NCBI RefSeq assembly: GCF_000250655.1
Contig: NC_016935.1
Span: forward strand, 8,521,501-8,585,500
Reading direction: 5' to 3'
DNA from: Paenibacillus mucilaginosus 3016
GTDB taxonomy: Bacteria; Bacillota; Bacilli; Paenibacillales; NBRC-103111
Length of the DNA stretch: 64,000 nucleotides
Below the pieces are notes generated by a model. It made no database searches. It was given only the letters and a program-made list of their open reading frames with translations, and had not been told where the DNA came from. Shown here piece by piece: positions 42,521 through 50,764 of the stretch (positions are counted from its first letter, which is position 1; every line of letters starts with the position of its first letter). The position numbers were made by a program, and so were the translations under genes.

Positions 42521-44263
42521 ATGAGAACCCTGGCGGCATACCTGCGCCCTTACTGGAAAGCCGTACTGCTCGCTCCCCTGCTTATGCTTCTGGAGGTCTA
42601 TATGGATCTTCTGCAGCCCAAGCTGATGGCGAGCATCGTCAATGACGGCGTCATGAAAGGAGATCTGGCCCATGTGCGCAGCACCGGCCTGCTTATGCTG
42701 GGCTACGCGCTGATCGGTCTCATCGGCGGGATCGGATGTACCGTCTTCTCCAGCTCCGCCGCCCAGAACTTCGGTACCGATCTGCGGGAAGCGCTGTTCC
42801 GCAAAGTGCAGACGTTCTCCTACAAGAATCTGGACCGCTTCAAGGAGGGCTCGCTCGTCACGCGGCTGACCGGGGATATCGTCCAGGTGCAGAACCTGGT
42901 GCAGATGACCCTGCGTATCCTGGTCCGTGCGCCGTTCCTTGCTCTCGGAAGCGTCATCATGGCGCTGACGATTTCGCCGAAACTCGCTCTGATCCTGGCC
43001 GTGGCCATTCCGCTGCTCTTCCTGGTTCTCTTCCTGCTCATCCGTTTTTCGTTCCCCCTGTTCTCCCAGGTACAGCAGAAGCTTGACGGGCTGAATACGG
43101 TGCTGCAGGAGAATTTCTCGGGCATCCGGGTCGTCAAGGCTTTCGTCCGCGGTCCCTTCGAAGAAGCCCGGTTCGGACGTGCCAACGAGGACTATACGGC
43201 GGTCGCCCTGAAGGCCGCCCGTGCCGTGGCCATCAACATGCCCGTCATGACGCTCATCATGAACGTCTCGATCGTCGCCGTCCTCTGGTTCGGCGGGGCG
43301 CAGACCTGGAACGGAGAGCTGCCCGTAGGCGACCTGGTCGCCTTCATCAACTACGTGACGCAGGTTCTCTTCTCCCTGCTTATGGTCGGCATGATGATGG
43401 TCTTCATCTCCCGTGCCAAGGCGTCCGCCGACCGCATCAATGAAGTGATGACGACGGAGGCGGATATCCAAAGCCCTGCGCAAGCCCTGAAGGATACCGT
43501 GCAGGCCGGACGCGTCGAATTCCGGAACGTGGCCTTCTCCTATGAAGGCGAGGATCGCAAGGAGCTCGTGCTGAAGCACCTCTCCTTCACCGCCGAAGCC
43601 GGGCAGACGCTGGCGATCCTCGGGCCCACGGGCTCCGGGAAGAGCTCGCTCGTCAGCCTGATCCCGAGGCTCTATGACCCGGTGGAGGGCAGTGTGCTGA
43701 TCGACGGCACGGATGTGCGGGAGATGGATCTGCACCACCTGCGCGGGCGTATCGGCATGGTGCTGCAGCAGGCCATTCTGTTCAGCGGAACGATCCGCGA
43801 CAACATCCGGTTCGGCCGGCCCGAGGCGTCCCAGGAGGAAGTCGAAGCGGCCGCCCGGGCGGCGGAAGCGCATGAGTTCATCATGAGCTTCCCGGACGGC
43901 TATGACACGGTGCTCGGCCAGCGGGGGATCAACCTCTCGGGGGGGCAGAAGCAGCGGATCTCCATTGCCCGCGCCCTGCTCCTCCGTCCGGCGATCCTGA
44001 TCCTCGACGACAGCACGAGCGCCGTCGACCTTGGGACCGAATCGCGGATTCAGCGGGCGCTCAAGGAGCTCATGGCCGAGACCACCTGCATCCTGATCGC
44101 CCAGCGGATCTCCTCGGTCCTCGACGCAGACCGCATCCTGGTGCTGGAAGACGGCGAGATCGCGGCGGAAGGCACCCATGCGGAGCTTATGGAAAGCAGC
44201 CGCGTGTATCAGGATATTTACCGCTCGCAGCTTGGAAAGGAGGAAGTCAGCTATGGCCGATAA
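42521..44263 (+). CDS. Heterodimeric ABC exporter, subunit A (degenerate ATPase site)
   Basis: A 580-residue half-transporter: six-helix membrane domain (1-320) and nucleotide-binding domain with Walker A GPTGSGKSS near 368, signature LSGGQKQRISIARAL near 472 and Walker B ILILDDSTSAVD near 493. The residue after the Walker B Asp is Asp instead of the catalytic Glu, and the H-loop reads AQRISS with Gln for His. This is the usual sign of the non-hydrolysing half of a heterodimer (BmrC, LmrC, TM287). It overlaps subunit B by 11 bases. Probably multidrug or lipid export. Confidence 0.94.
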   Translation: MRTLAAYLRPYWKAVLLAPLLMLLEVYMDLLQPKLMASIVNDGVMKGDLAHVRSTGLLMLGYALIGLIGGIGCTVFSSSAAQNFGTDLREALFRKVQTFSYKNLDRFKEGSLVTRLTGDIVQVQNLVQMTLRILVRAPFLALGSVIMALTISPKLALILAVAIPLLFLVLFLLIRFSFPLFSQVQQKLDGLNTVLQENFSGIRVVKAFVRGPFEEARFGRANEDYTAVALKAARAVAINMPVMTLIMNVSIVAVLWFGGAQTWNGELPVGDLVAFINYVTQVLFSLLMVGMMMVFISRAKASADRINEVMTTEADIQSPAQALKDTVQAGRVEFRNVAFSYEGEDRKELVLKHLSFTAEAGQTLAILGPTGSGKSSLVSLIPRLYDPVEGSVLIDGTDVREMDLHHLRGRIGMVLQQAILFSGTIRDNIRFGRPEASQEEVEAAARAAEAHEFIMSFPDGYDTVLGQRGINLSGGQKQRISIARALLLRPAILILDDSTSAVDLGTESRIQRALKELMAETTCILIAQRISSVLDADRILVLEDGEIAAEGTHAELMESSRVYQDIYRSQLGKEEVSYGR

Positions 44264-46124
44264 CAGACAAGACAGACCCCCGGGGCCTCCGGGGGGCCCT
44301 CCTATGGGCATGGGCGGTCCGATGGGGGGAGGCCCGATGGGCGGTCCCGGACGCGGCACCATGCCCAAGGTCCGGGCCAAGCATACGGGAGCGACGCTGC
44401 GCCGGATGTGGCGCTATCTCAGCCGGCAGCGTACGGGACTGATCCTCGTCTTCCTGTTCACCCTGCTGAGTGCGGGGCTCGCCCTGCTCGGTCCTTATCT
44501 CATCGGCCGGGCCATCGACGAGTATATCCTGCCCCGCGACTATGCCGGGCTCCTCAGGCTGTGCCTTCTGCTGCTCGGGGTATACCTGATCAGCGGAGCA
44601 ATGAACTGGATCCAGACCTACATCATGTCCGGGGTGACCCAGGCTACCGTACGGGAGCTGCGCACCGACGTGTTCGCCCGGCTTCAGCTGCTTCCCCTCC
44701 GATTCTTCGACAGCAAGACGCACGGGGAGCTCATGAGCCGGACCACCAACGATATCGAGAACGTGTCGACCTCCTTCAATCAAAGTGTCACCCAGCTCAT
44801 CACCAGCGTCGTGACCATCATCGGCTCGCTGGCCATGATGCTCGCCCTGAACGTCTGGCTGACGCTCGTCTCGCTTGTCACGATCCCGCTGGTCATGCTG
44901 GTGACCGGTGCGATCTCGAAGCGTACCCGGGGCCACTTCAAGGAGCAGCAGCAGCGGCTCGGCGAGCTCAACGGCTTCATTGAAGAGACGGTATCCGGCC
45001 AGAAGGTCGTCACCGTCTACAACCGGGAAGCCAGAGCTGCGGAAGAGTTCCGGGGCATCAATAACCGGCTTCGGGACGCCTCGATCCGTGCCCAGCTGCT
45101 CTCCGGCATGATGGGGCCGGTGATGAACGTGATCAACAACTTCGGCTTTGCCCTGGTTGCCGCCGTGGGCGGCTGGATGGTGCTGGGGGACTTCACGACG
45201 ATCGGGATCGTCGTCGCCTTCCTGAACTACTCGAAGCAGTTCGGCCGTCCGGTCAACGAGCTGGCCAATCAGTACAACCTCATCCAGGCGGGCGTGGCCG
45301 GGGCTGAACGGGCCTTCGAGCTTCTCGATGCCGAGGACGAATACGGCATGGGGCACGGCAGCCCTTCAGCCCTTCAGGAGCAGACGCTCACTGGCGAGGT
45401 GGTCTTCAAGGACGTGTCCTTCGGCTACAAGGAAGGGGAACCGATCCTGAAGCACATCACCTTCACGGCAAAGCCCGGCGAGACGATCGCGCTGGTCGGA
45501 CCTACCGGTGCGGGCAAAACGACGATCGTCAATCTCCTGACACGCTTCTATGAGATCTCCGGCGGCTCCATCACGATCGACGGCCGCCCGCTGCAGGAGT
45601 TCGACAAGAACATCCTGCGCAGCCAGCTCGGTATCGTGCTGCAGGACGCGTACGTGTTCTCCGACACGATCCGCGAGAATATCCGCTACGGCCGGCTTGG
45701 CGCCACGGATGCCGAAGTCGAAGAAGCCGCGAAGCTGGCCGGGGCCGACAGCTTCATCCGCAAGCTGCCCCAGGGCTACGACAGCGTGCTGTCGGCCGAA
45801 GGCTCGAACCTAAGCCACGGTCAGCGGCAGCTGCTCACCATCGCCCGGGCGATTCTCGCCGACCCGGCGATCCTGGTGCTCGACGAAGCGACGAGCTCGA
45901 TCGACACCCGCACTGAGATGCAGATTCAGGAAGCGATGAATGTGCTGATGCAGGGGCGCACTTCGTTCGTCATCGCCCACCGCCTGAGCACCATCCGCAG
46001 TGCCGACCAGATTCTGGTGCTGCACGGCGGAGAGATTATCGAGCGGGGCACTCATGAGCAGCTGCTCGAGGCGCGCGGATTCTATCATGGATTGTATACC
46101 AGCCAGTTTCAGCGGGTGGGATAA
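44253..46124 (+). CDS. Heterodimeric ABC exporter, subunit B (catalytic)
   Basis: A 623-residue half-transporter starting at 44253 (AAAGGAGG upstream). A Pro/Gly/Met-rich tail of about 35 residues (PPGPPGGPPMGMGGPMGGGP) precedes the membrane domain. The nucleotide-binding domain has Walker A GPTGAGKTT near 415, signature LSHGQRQLLTIARAI near 520, Walker B ILVLDEATSSID near 540 with the catalytic Glu, and H-loop IAHRLST. The altered signature (LSHGQ) paired with subunit A's degenerate Walker B is expected for such pairs. Closest named relatives: BmrD, LmrD, YheH. Confidence 0.94.
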   Translation: MADNRQDRPPGPPGGPPMGMGGPMGGGPMGGPGRGTMPKVRAKHTGATLRRMWRYLSRQRTGLILVFLFTLLSAGLALLGPYLIGRAIDEYILPRDYAGLLRLCLLLLGVYLISGAMNWIQTYIMSGVTQATVRELRTDVFARLQLLPLRFFDSKTHGELMSRTTNDIENVSTSFNQSVTQLITSVVTIIGSLAMMLALNVWLTLVSLVTIPLVMLVTGAISKRTRGHFKEQQQRLGELNGFIEETVSGQKVVTVYNREARAAEEFRGINNRLRDASIRAQLLSGMMGPVMNVINNFGFALVAAVGGWMVLGDFTTIGIVVAFLNYSKQFGRPVNELANQYNLIQAGVAGAERAFELLDAEDEYGMGHGSPSALQEQTLTGEVVFKDVSFGYKEGEPILKHITFTAKPGETIALVGPTGAGKTTIVNLLTRFYEISGGSITIDGRPLQEFDKNILRSQLGIVLQDAYVFSDTIRENIRYGRLGATDAEVEEAAKLAGADSFIRKLPQGYDSVLSAEGSNLSHGQRQLLTIARAILADPAILVLDEATSSIDTRTEMQIQEAMNVLMQGRTSFVIAHRLSTIRSADQILVLHGGEIIERGTHEQLLEARGFYHGLYTSQFQRVG

Positions 46125-46131
46125 CAGAGGC

Positions 46132-46160
46132 AAGGAGCTGCTCTTCGGCAGCTCCTTTTT
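46132..46160 (+). terminator. Terminator of the MarR-ABC operon
   Basis: AAGGAGCTGC-n6-GCAGCTCCTT followed by TTT, eight bases after the stop. Confidence 0.9.
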
Positions 46161-46306
46161 GCCGTGTACATGAAAGTCCCCCTGCACATCACGGACTGAA
46201 AATGGACCATTTTACCTCCTTTTTGGCCGGAACCAGGAAACCTTAGCAGCGCTTGTTTCGTCTGTTATATATATCCTTTTTTTAGTCGGGAGGGGGCGGC
46301 TGAATC

Positions 46307-46534
46307 TTGCTGCGGCATGTACCGGCTGTTCTGCGTCTGGCCGGCGGCTCTCTTCTTCTGGGGACCGGAGCTTGGGGCTGGACCACGTGGCATGCTCTGC
46401 TGGAGGAGAGCGGCGGACCGGACCAGGGAAATGAATTGATGTTTATGATTCCTTATTTGATTGCAGCTGCGCTGACGGCCGCCGGACTGGTCCTGCTGAT
46501 CCAGGGACTGCTTCGGCTGCGCAGACGGGATTGA
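46307..46534 (+). CDS. Small two-helix membrane protein
   Basis: A 75-residue protein with a TTG start at 46307 after GGGAGGGGG. Two hydrophobic helices (LRLAGGSLLLGTGAWGW and LIAAALTAAGLVLLIQG) flank a short acidic loop EESGGPDQGNE; the tail is basic LLRLRRRD. Function unknown. Confidence 0.55.
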   Translation: MLRHVPAVLRLAGGSLLLGTGAWGWTTWHALLEESGGPDQGNELMFMIPYLIAAALTAAGLVLLIQGLLRLRRRD

Positions 46535-46623
46535 CCGCAGTCGGCCTGCACCGGTTACCCGCAACCTCCCCCTCATTCAGACCTGGCTGCATTGCGGCCA
46601 AATATCCATCGGAGGTGCTCCGC

Positions 46624-46866
46624 GTGAAATTGGAAGAAGCGATTCATGAGAAATACAAATGCGTCAAGTGCTCCGGCAACATCTGCTACATTAAAGAAGT
46701 GGCCATGACAGGCACGGGGCTCAGCAAGCTGTTCGACATCCAGCATAACCACTATCTCTTCGTCTCCTGCCAGAACTGCGGATATGTCGAGGTGTATAAT
46801 CCCCGCGTGCTCGAGGGCAAATCAAGAGGTCAGCTCGGTTCGGTGCTTGATATCCTCTTCGGGTAA
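46624..46866 (+). CDS. Zinc-ribbon protein of unknown function
   Basis: An 80-residue protein with a GTG start at 46624 preceded by CGGAGGTG. Two CxxC pairs (CVKCSGN near residue 13 and CQNCGY near 52) form a zinc ribbon around KEVAMTGTGLSKLFDIQHNH. The form is typical of small Bacillales 'nucleic acid-binding' zinc-ribbon proteins, with no proven role. Confidence 0.75.
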   Translation: MKLEEAIHEKYKCVKCSGNICYIKEVAMTGTGLSKLFDIQHNHYLFVSCQNCGYVEVYNPRVLEGKSRGQLGSVLDILFG

Positions 46867-46960
46867 GAGAAGGACAGGCCTTCGGAGGATCGGCGCCATT
46901 GGAGGAATCACCGTCGATGCGCTGCCGCTCTTCGGACCGATTCCCCGGCCTCGGCATGAC

Positions 46961-47001
46961 AAAACCCGGCCCCGCCGTCATCAGAACAGCGAAACCGGGT
47001 T
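46961..47001 (-). terminator. Terminator of the dps gene
   Basis: On the minus strand AACCCGG...CCGGGTT followed by TTG; 7-bp stem, large loop, about 30 bases after the dps stop. Confidence 0.55.
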
Positions 47002-47032
47002 GTGAAGGGATCATGCCGGAGTATAAGGTCGG

Positions 47033-47497
47033 TTATCTGCCAAGGAACGCTTCCAGCATCCAGGCGTGCTTCTCCAGGCTCGAGTGAATGCCTAGCAGCA
47101 TATCGCCGGTCGTCTCGTCATCGGCTGCGTCCGCCAGCTTCATCGCTTCCTTGAGCTCGCCGGTTAAGGTCCGGAAGTCGCTCACCGTGCTTCGAACCAT
47201 CTCTTCGGCTGTCTCGCTGCCGTTCGCATCCTGTACGGACGACAGCTGGAGACAGGCGTTCATGGCCGCCACAGGACGGCCGCCCAGCGACAGAAGCCGC
47301 TCGGCAAGGGTGTCGATATGCAGCCCGGCTTCGGTGTAGAGTTCCTCGAATTTCGTATGAAGGGTGAAGAACTGCGAGCCTTTGACATACCAGTGGAAAT
47401 TATAAAATTTGACATACAGCACGAACCAGTTGGCAATCTGCTTGTTCACCGCTTCGTTTAACTGTTCTTTGGCCTGCATCTGCTGCGTTGTACTCAT
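47033..47497 (-). CDS. dps: Dps-family DNA-binding ferritin (MrgA-like)
   Basis: A 154-residue mini-ferritin that stores iron and protects DNA from peroxide. The inter-subunit ferroxidase residues are present: His in NFHWYVKG, His and Glu in FTLHTKFEELY, and HIDTLAERLL. AAGGAGG precedes the ATG. The neighbouring gene encodes a Fur/PerR-type regulator, and mrgA-type genes are classic PerR targets. No clear PerR box was seen in the 90 bases upstream, so it may be read through from the regulator's promoter. Confidence 0.95.
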   Translation of the reverse strand: MSTTQQMQAKEQLNEAVNKQIANWFVLYVKFYNFHWYVKGSQFFTLHTKFEELYTEAGLHIDTLAERLLSLGGRPVAAMNACLQLSSVQDANGSETAEEMVRSTVSDFRTLTGELKEAMKLADAADDETTGDMLLGIHSSLEKHAWMLEAFLGR

Positions 47498-47587
47498 GTT
47501 TTATTCCTCCTTAGGGATGGGATTGTGGGATGGATGTTGATGCCGGCAAGCCTGGGGCGGCTCCCCAAGAGGTCCGGCCCTTACCGT

Positions 47588-48049
47588 TCATACGGCTCTG
47601 GGCTGCGCCTTGCCTCCGCTGTTCGCGCAGCTTTGGCAGGTGCCCCGGATTTCCATGGTGAAGCTCTCCGGCAGGAAACCGTGATCGCCGAGCGGGGCTC
47701 CCGGCTGTACCGGCGACGGGGCCGGCCCAAGCCAGTCTTCGATTCGGCCGCACTCGCCGCATACGAGGTGATGGTGGTGTCCGAGACGGATGTCATACCT
47801 CGCCACACCGCTGTTCAGCAGGTAGAATTCCCGGACGAGCCCCAGTTCCTTGAGTGTGCGCAGGTTGTTATAAATCGTCGTGATGCTCACCACTTTGGGA
47901 TAATCTTTATAAATCGCCTTGTGGATCTCCTCCGCCGACGGATGGGAGAGCTTCTCGAACAAGTATTCCAGAATCAGCTGCCGCTGTGCCGTCATGCGGG
48001 TACCGGATCGGACCATCGCCTGAGAGGCGTCTTTGAGGAGAATCGTCAT
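47588..48049 (-). CDS. Fur-family regulator (PerR-like), copy 1
   Basis: A 153-residue metal- or peroxide-sensing repressor; AAGGAGGG precedes the ATG. Helix-turn-helix: SITTIYNNLRTLKELGLVRE. Sensor/metal part: RYDIRLGHHHHLVCGECGRI with the first CxxC, and a C-terminal CQSC pair forming the structural zinc site. The His-rich stretch and nearby dps gene fit a PerR-type role. A 15-base 7-1-7 palindrome upstream (48096-48110) is likely its autoregulatory box. Confidence 0.9.
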   Translation of the reverse strand: MTILLKDASQAMVRSGTRMTAQRQLILEYLFEKLSHPSAEEIHKAIYKDYPKVVSITTIYNNLRTLKELGLVREFYLLNSGVARYDIRLGHHHHLVCGECGRIEDWLGPAPSPVQPGAPLGDHGFLPESFTMEIRGTCQSCANSGGKAQPRAV

Positions 48050-48095
48050 ATCGCTGCCCTCCTTAAATTCAATCTAGTTAAATTTAAACTTGTTT

Positions 48096-48110
48096 TTAGA
48101 CTTAATCTAA
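48096..48110. promoter_or_regulatory. PerR/Fur-type box, copy 1
   Basis: TTAGACTTAATCTAA, a 7-1-7 dyad about 47 bases upstream of Fur copy 1. Thirteen of fifteen bases are shared with the box upstream of Fur copy 2. Confidence 0.72.
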
Positions 48111-48355
48111 ATCATGTCTATATTGTACCATGCTCCATGGCAAAACGCATGAAGTTCTTGTGATCATGGAATGAAGATGGGATGAACCAAACGCCTCGAA
48201 TGCCATGCTTACCCCTATGAGGATAAAGCCGGGTTCTGGCCTTCTTGACCAGCTTCATGGAAGCCATAAGGCAGGATCAGAACCAAACACCGAACCTGCA
48301 CCTCTCTATAAGGAGAAAAGCAGATTCGGCATGGTTCCAAGCAGCCGCCCCCAAA

Positions 48356-49162
48356 TCACATCCCATCGTCGGCAAGCCGGTAGCCGGCACCGCGCACAGT
48401 CAGAATGTACTTGGGCGCCGCGGCGCTGTCTCCCAGCTTCTTGCGCAGGCTCTTCATATGGGCGTCGACGACGTTGCTTCCCCCATAGAAATCACTGCTC
48501 CAGATGCGGTGAATCAGCTCCTCGCGGGAGAGTACCGCCCCTTCGGCCGCCAACAGGGCCCGCAGCAGATCGTACTCGGTCTTCGTCAGCGACAGGGACG
48601 TCTGGCCCCGGGTGACACTCATCCGCTTCTCGTCCACACACAGATCCTTGAAGGTCAGGATCCCGGTCTCCCGTTCCCGTCTCGGCCCTCTGACGGCACT
48701 CTGCACCGCGGTCCATGCTTCCTGGGGCACGGCGAACCAGACCCCCTGCTGCTTCCGCAGATCGGCAGGAATGCTCGTCAGATGCTGACGGTCCCGGACC
48801 AGAATCAGAGCCGGAATATCAAGTCCCGTGCTGCGCAGCCAGGAGGCCATCCGGGACGCGCTGCCCGCTTCTTCGGAGAGCGTCTCGTCCACGATGAGCA
48901 GATCAACCGGGCCGGTCCCGAGCAGGCTCTCGTCGGCCTGATGCATCAGGAACAGATCGCAGCAGCCGCGGTACAGCTCCATGATCAGCGGGTACAACCG
49001 GTCAGGCGCCGGGCTCAGCAGGCCCACGCGGCGCGGGGCGGTGCAGCGGTCACCGGCGGACGTCGACTGGCTGCTGCCCGGCGTCTGCGGCATGCCGCTG
49101 CCCGTCCAGCTCTCGTAAGCGCCGGCGCGGGAGGGAGCCGTTAAGGTTTCACTGTTAAACAA
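48356..49162 (-). CDS. Orphan response regulator, OmpR-type DNA-binding domain
   Basis: About 268 residues from a TTG at 49162 (AAGGGGTG seven bases upstream, inside the end of Fur copy 2, overlap 22 bases). The C-terminal winged helix is clear: LSLTKTEYDLLRALLAAEGA, LSREELIHRIW, NVVDAHMKSLRKKLGD, YILTVRGAGYRLAD. The N-terminal half resembles a receiver with a possible phospho-Asp in VDLLIVDETLS but lacks the acidic pair and clear Lys. No kinase is adjacent. Translation coupled to Fur copy 2, so it may be part of the same stress response. The exact start is uncertain. Confidence 0.78.
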   Translation of the reverse strand: MFNSETLTAPSRAGAYESWTGSGMPQTPGSSQSTSAGDRCTAPRRVGLLSPAPDRLYPLIMELYRGCCDLFLMHQADESLLGTGPVDLLIVDETLSEEAGSASRMASWLRSTGLDIPALILVRDRQHLTSIPADLRKQQGVWFAVPQEAWTAVQSAVRGPRRERETGILTFKDLCVDEKRMSVTRGQTSLSLTKTEYDLLRALLAAEGAVLSREELIHRIWSSDFYGGSNVVDAHMKSLRKKLGDSAAAPKYILTVRGAGYRLADDGM

Positions 49163-49533
49163 GCTGCACACACCCCTTCTAACACCGCATGGGCATGACT
49201 GACCGCATATCCGGTCACCTGCTCGACTTCCTTGACCCATGTGGCTGGAATTTCGTTCATGACTTCATCCACCCGGCCGCAGCGCTGGCAGATAATATGA
49301 TGATGATCTTCGGTCCGGGCATCGTAACGGGAAGCCGTCTCGCCAAGCTTCAGTTCGCGGATCAGCCCCATGTCGGTCAGATACCGGAGCGAATTGTAGA
49401 CCGTACCGTAGGCGAACTGGTCTCCCTTGGCACGGAGGCGTTCGATGACCTCCGAGGCCGTGGGATGGTCTTCCGACGCCTGCAGCACTTCATACACAGC
49501 CCTGCGCTGTGTCGTCCAGTTGATTTTAGCCAT
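49141..49533 (-). CDS. perR: Fur-family regulator (PerR-like), copy 2
   Basis: A 130-residue repressor. Seen: FAYGTVYNSLRYLTDMGLIR (recognition helix), SRYDARTEDHHHIICQRCGR (sensing Asp/His and first CxxC), and a C-terminal CAAC pair. The DHHH region and short length match PerR better than Fur. A 7-1-7 box (49567-49581) lies 34 bases upstream of the start, as for autoregulation. The orphan response regulator gene overlaps its end. The symbol is the best guess between perR and fur. Confidence 0.85.
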   Translation of the reverse strand: MAKINWTTQRRAVYEVLQASEDHPTASEVIERLRAKGDQFAYGTVYNSLRYLTDMGLIRELKLGETASRYDARTEDHHHIICQRCGRVDEVMNEIPATWVKEVEQVTGYAVSHAHAVLEGVCAACLTVKP

Positions 49534-49566
49534 GGCTTTGTCATTCCTTGTCTTGTATCGTAGTAT

Positions 49567-49581
49567 TTAGACTTAGTATAA
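49567..49581. promoter_or_regulatory. PerR/Fur-type box, copy 2
   Basis: TTAGACTTAGTATAA, a 7-1-7 dyad close to the copy upstream of the other Fur gene and to the PerR consensus TTATAATnATTATAA. It lies between Fur copy 2 and the divergent YdeI gene, so both may respond. Confidence 0.7.
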
Positions 49582-49637
49582 ATTTAATGGAGTCAAAAGT
49601 CAAGATATTCCCGCCTGATTCGAAGGAGGAAGGACTC

Positions 49638-50234
49638 ATGAATCCCATGTTTTTTGCCTCGCCGGCCGAACTGCGCGCCTGGCTCGAATCTCATCATGCA
49701 GACGCTTCGGAACTGTGGGTGGGCTATTACAAAAAAGGGACCGGCCGTCCCAGCCTCACGTGGCCCGAATCGGTGGACGAAGCCCTGTGCTTCGGATGGA
49801 TCGACGGAGTCCGCAAGCGCATCGACGACCAGAGCTATACCATCCGGTTCACCCCGCGGCGGCCGGGGAGCATCTGGAGCTCGGTGAACATCGCACGGGT
49901 AGAGGAACTCACCGGGCAGGGCCGGATGAGGCCGGCCGGCCTCAAGGCGTTCGATGGGCGCTCGGAGGAGAAGTCGTCTGTCTACGCCTACGAGCAGAAG
50001 GAAACGGCGGTGCTGACTGCTGAGTATGAAGCGATGTTCCGTGCCAGACCCGGGGCTTGGGCCTACTTCCAGGCCCAGCCTCCAGGCTACCGCAAGACAG
50101 CGGTGTGGTGGGTCCTCTCCGCCAAGAAGGAGGAGACGCGGCTGCGGCGGCTCATGCAGCTGATCGAAGATTCCGCGGCCTGCTGCAGGATGCCCCAGCT
50201 GACGTGGGAGAAAAAACGGCAGCCGGACTCCTGA
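49638..50234 (+). CDS. YdeI/OmpD-associated family protein
   Basis: A 198-residue protein starting at 49638 (MNPMFFASPAELRAWLESHH), with AAGGAGGAAGG upstream. Family signatures: ELWVGYYKKGTGRPSLTWPE, EALCFGWIDGVRKRID, FTPRRPGSIWSSVNIARVEE and the C-terminal YRKTAVWWVLSAKKEETR (OmdA domain, PF13376). The family is named in databases for bacteriocin protection, but its activity is not established. A Fur-type box lies in the divergent promoter region. Confidence 0.88.
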   Translation: MNPMFFASPAELRAWLESHHADASELWVGYYKKGTGRPSLTWPESVDEALCFGWIDGVRKRIDDQSYTIRFTPRRPGSIWSSVNIARVEELTGQGRMRPAGLKAFDGRSEEKSSVYAYEQKETAVLTAEYEAMFRARPGAWAYFQAQPPGYRKTAVWWVLSAKKEETRLRRLMQLIEDSAACCRMPQLTWEKKRQPDS

Positions 50235-50342
50235 GGAGCGGCTCTCCGCAGCAGCCGGGTAATCGGCGGGTGATCCAAGCGCCTGCAAGCGGGCAGTACT
50301 CCCCCGGCACCGTCCTGGTCCCGGGAAACCCGGCCATGCCAA

Positions 50343-50378
50343 AAAGCAGCAGACCGCCCTGAGGGCCGCTGCTGCTTT
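50343..50378. terminator. Bidirectional terminator
   Basis: AAAGCAGCAG and CTGCTGCTTT, 10-bp stem with A and T runs, between the convergent YdeI and zinc-ribbon genes. Confidence 0.85.
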
Positions 50379-50428
50379 GCCGTTTGCTATATGGCTGTGT
50401 GTGAGCCCCTCTTCGGATCCCCGCCGTG

Positions 50429-50641
50429 TTACACTTTCACGGTAGTCCGCTTAAAACGCTGAGGCTGGCTGACATAGCTCTGAATGATGATGCCGCAGTC
50501 GGTACAGAACACGTGCACGATCGGCGAGCCCGGCTTCAGCGGCTTGCCCCGGTGTCCCATCTGCGAATATCCCGCCTGCTCTCCCTCCGCCAGCTCCGTA
50601 CCTCCGCAGGCCGGACAGGCCTTCCCCTCTACGATTGCCAT
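50429..50641 (-). CDS. Small zinc-ribbon protein
   Basis: A 70-residue protein with AGGAGGGGG upstream. It carries CPACGG near residue 9 and CTDCG near 46, the two halves of a zinc ribbon, and a basic tail RFKRTTVKV. Function unknown; possibly nucleic-acid binding. Confidence 0.72.
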   Translation of the reverse strand: MAIVEGKACPACGGTELAEGEQAGYSQMGHRGKPLKPGSPIVHVFCTDCGIIIQSYVSQPQRFKRTTVKV

Positions 50642-50764
50642 GCTTATTCCCCCTCCTGCCGTACTGACCTGCTGTGCGATGATCCCGGCATGCAGACATG
50701 CTCAGTGCCAGGAAACGCTTTGGTCTTCGGGCCATTCTCTTACCTCTGCGGTCCGCCGTATCCG

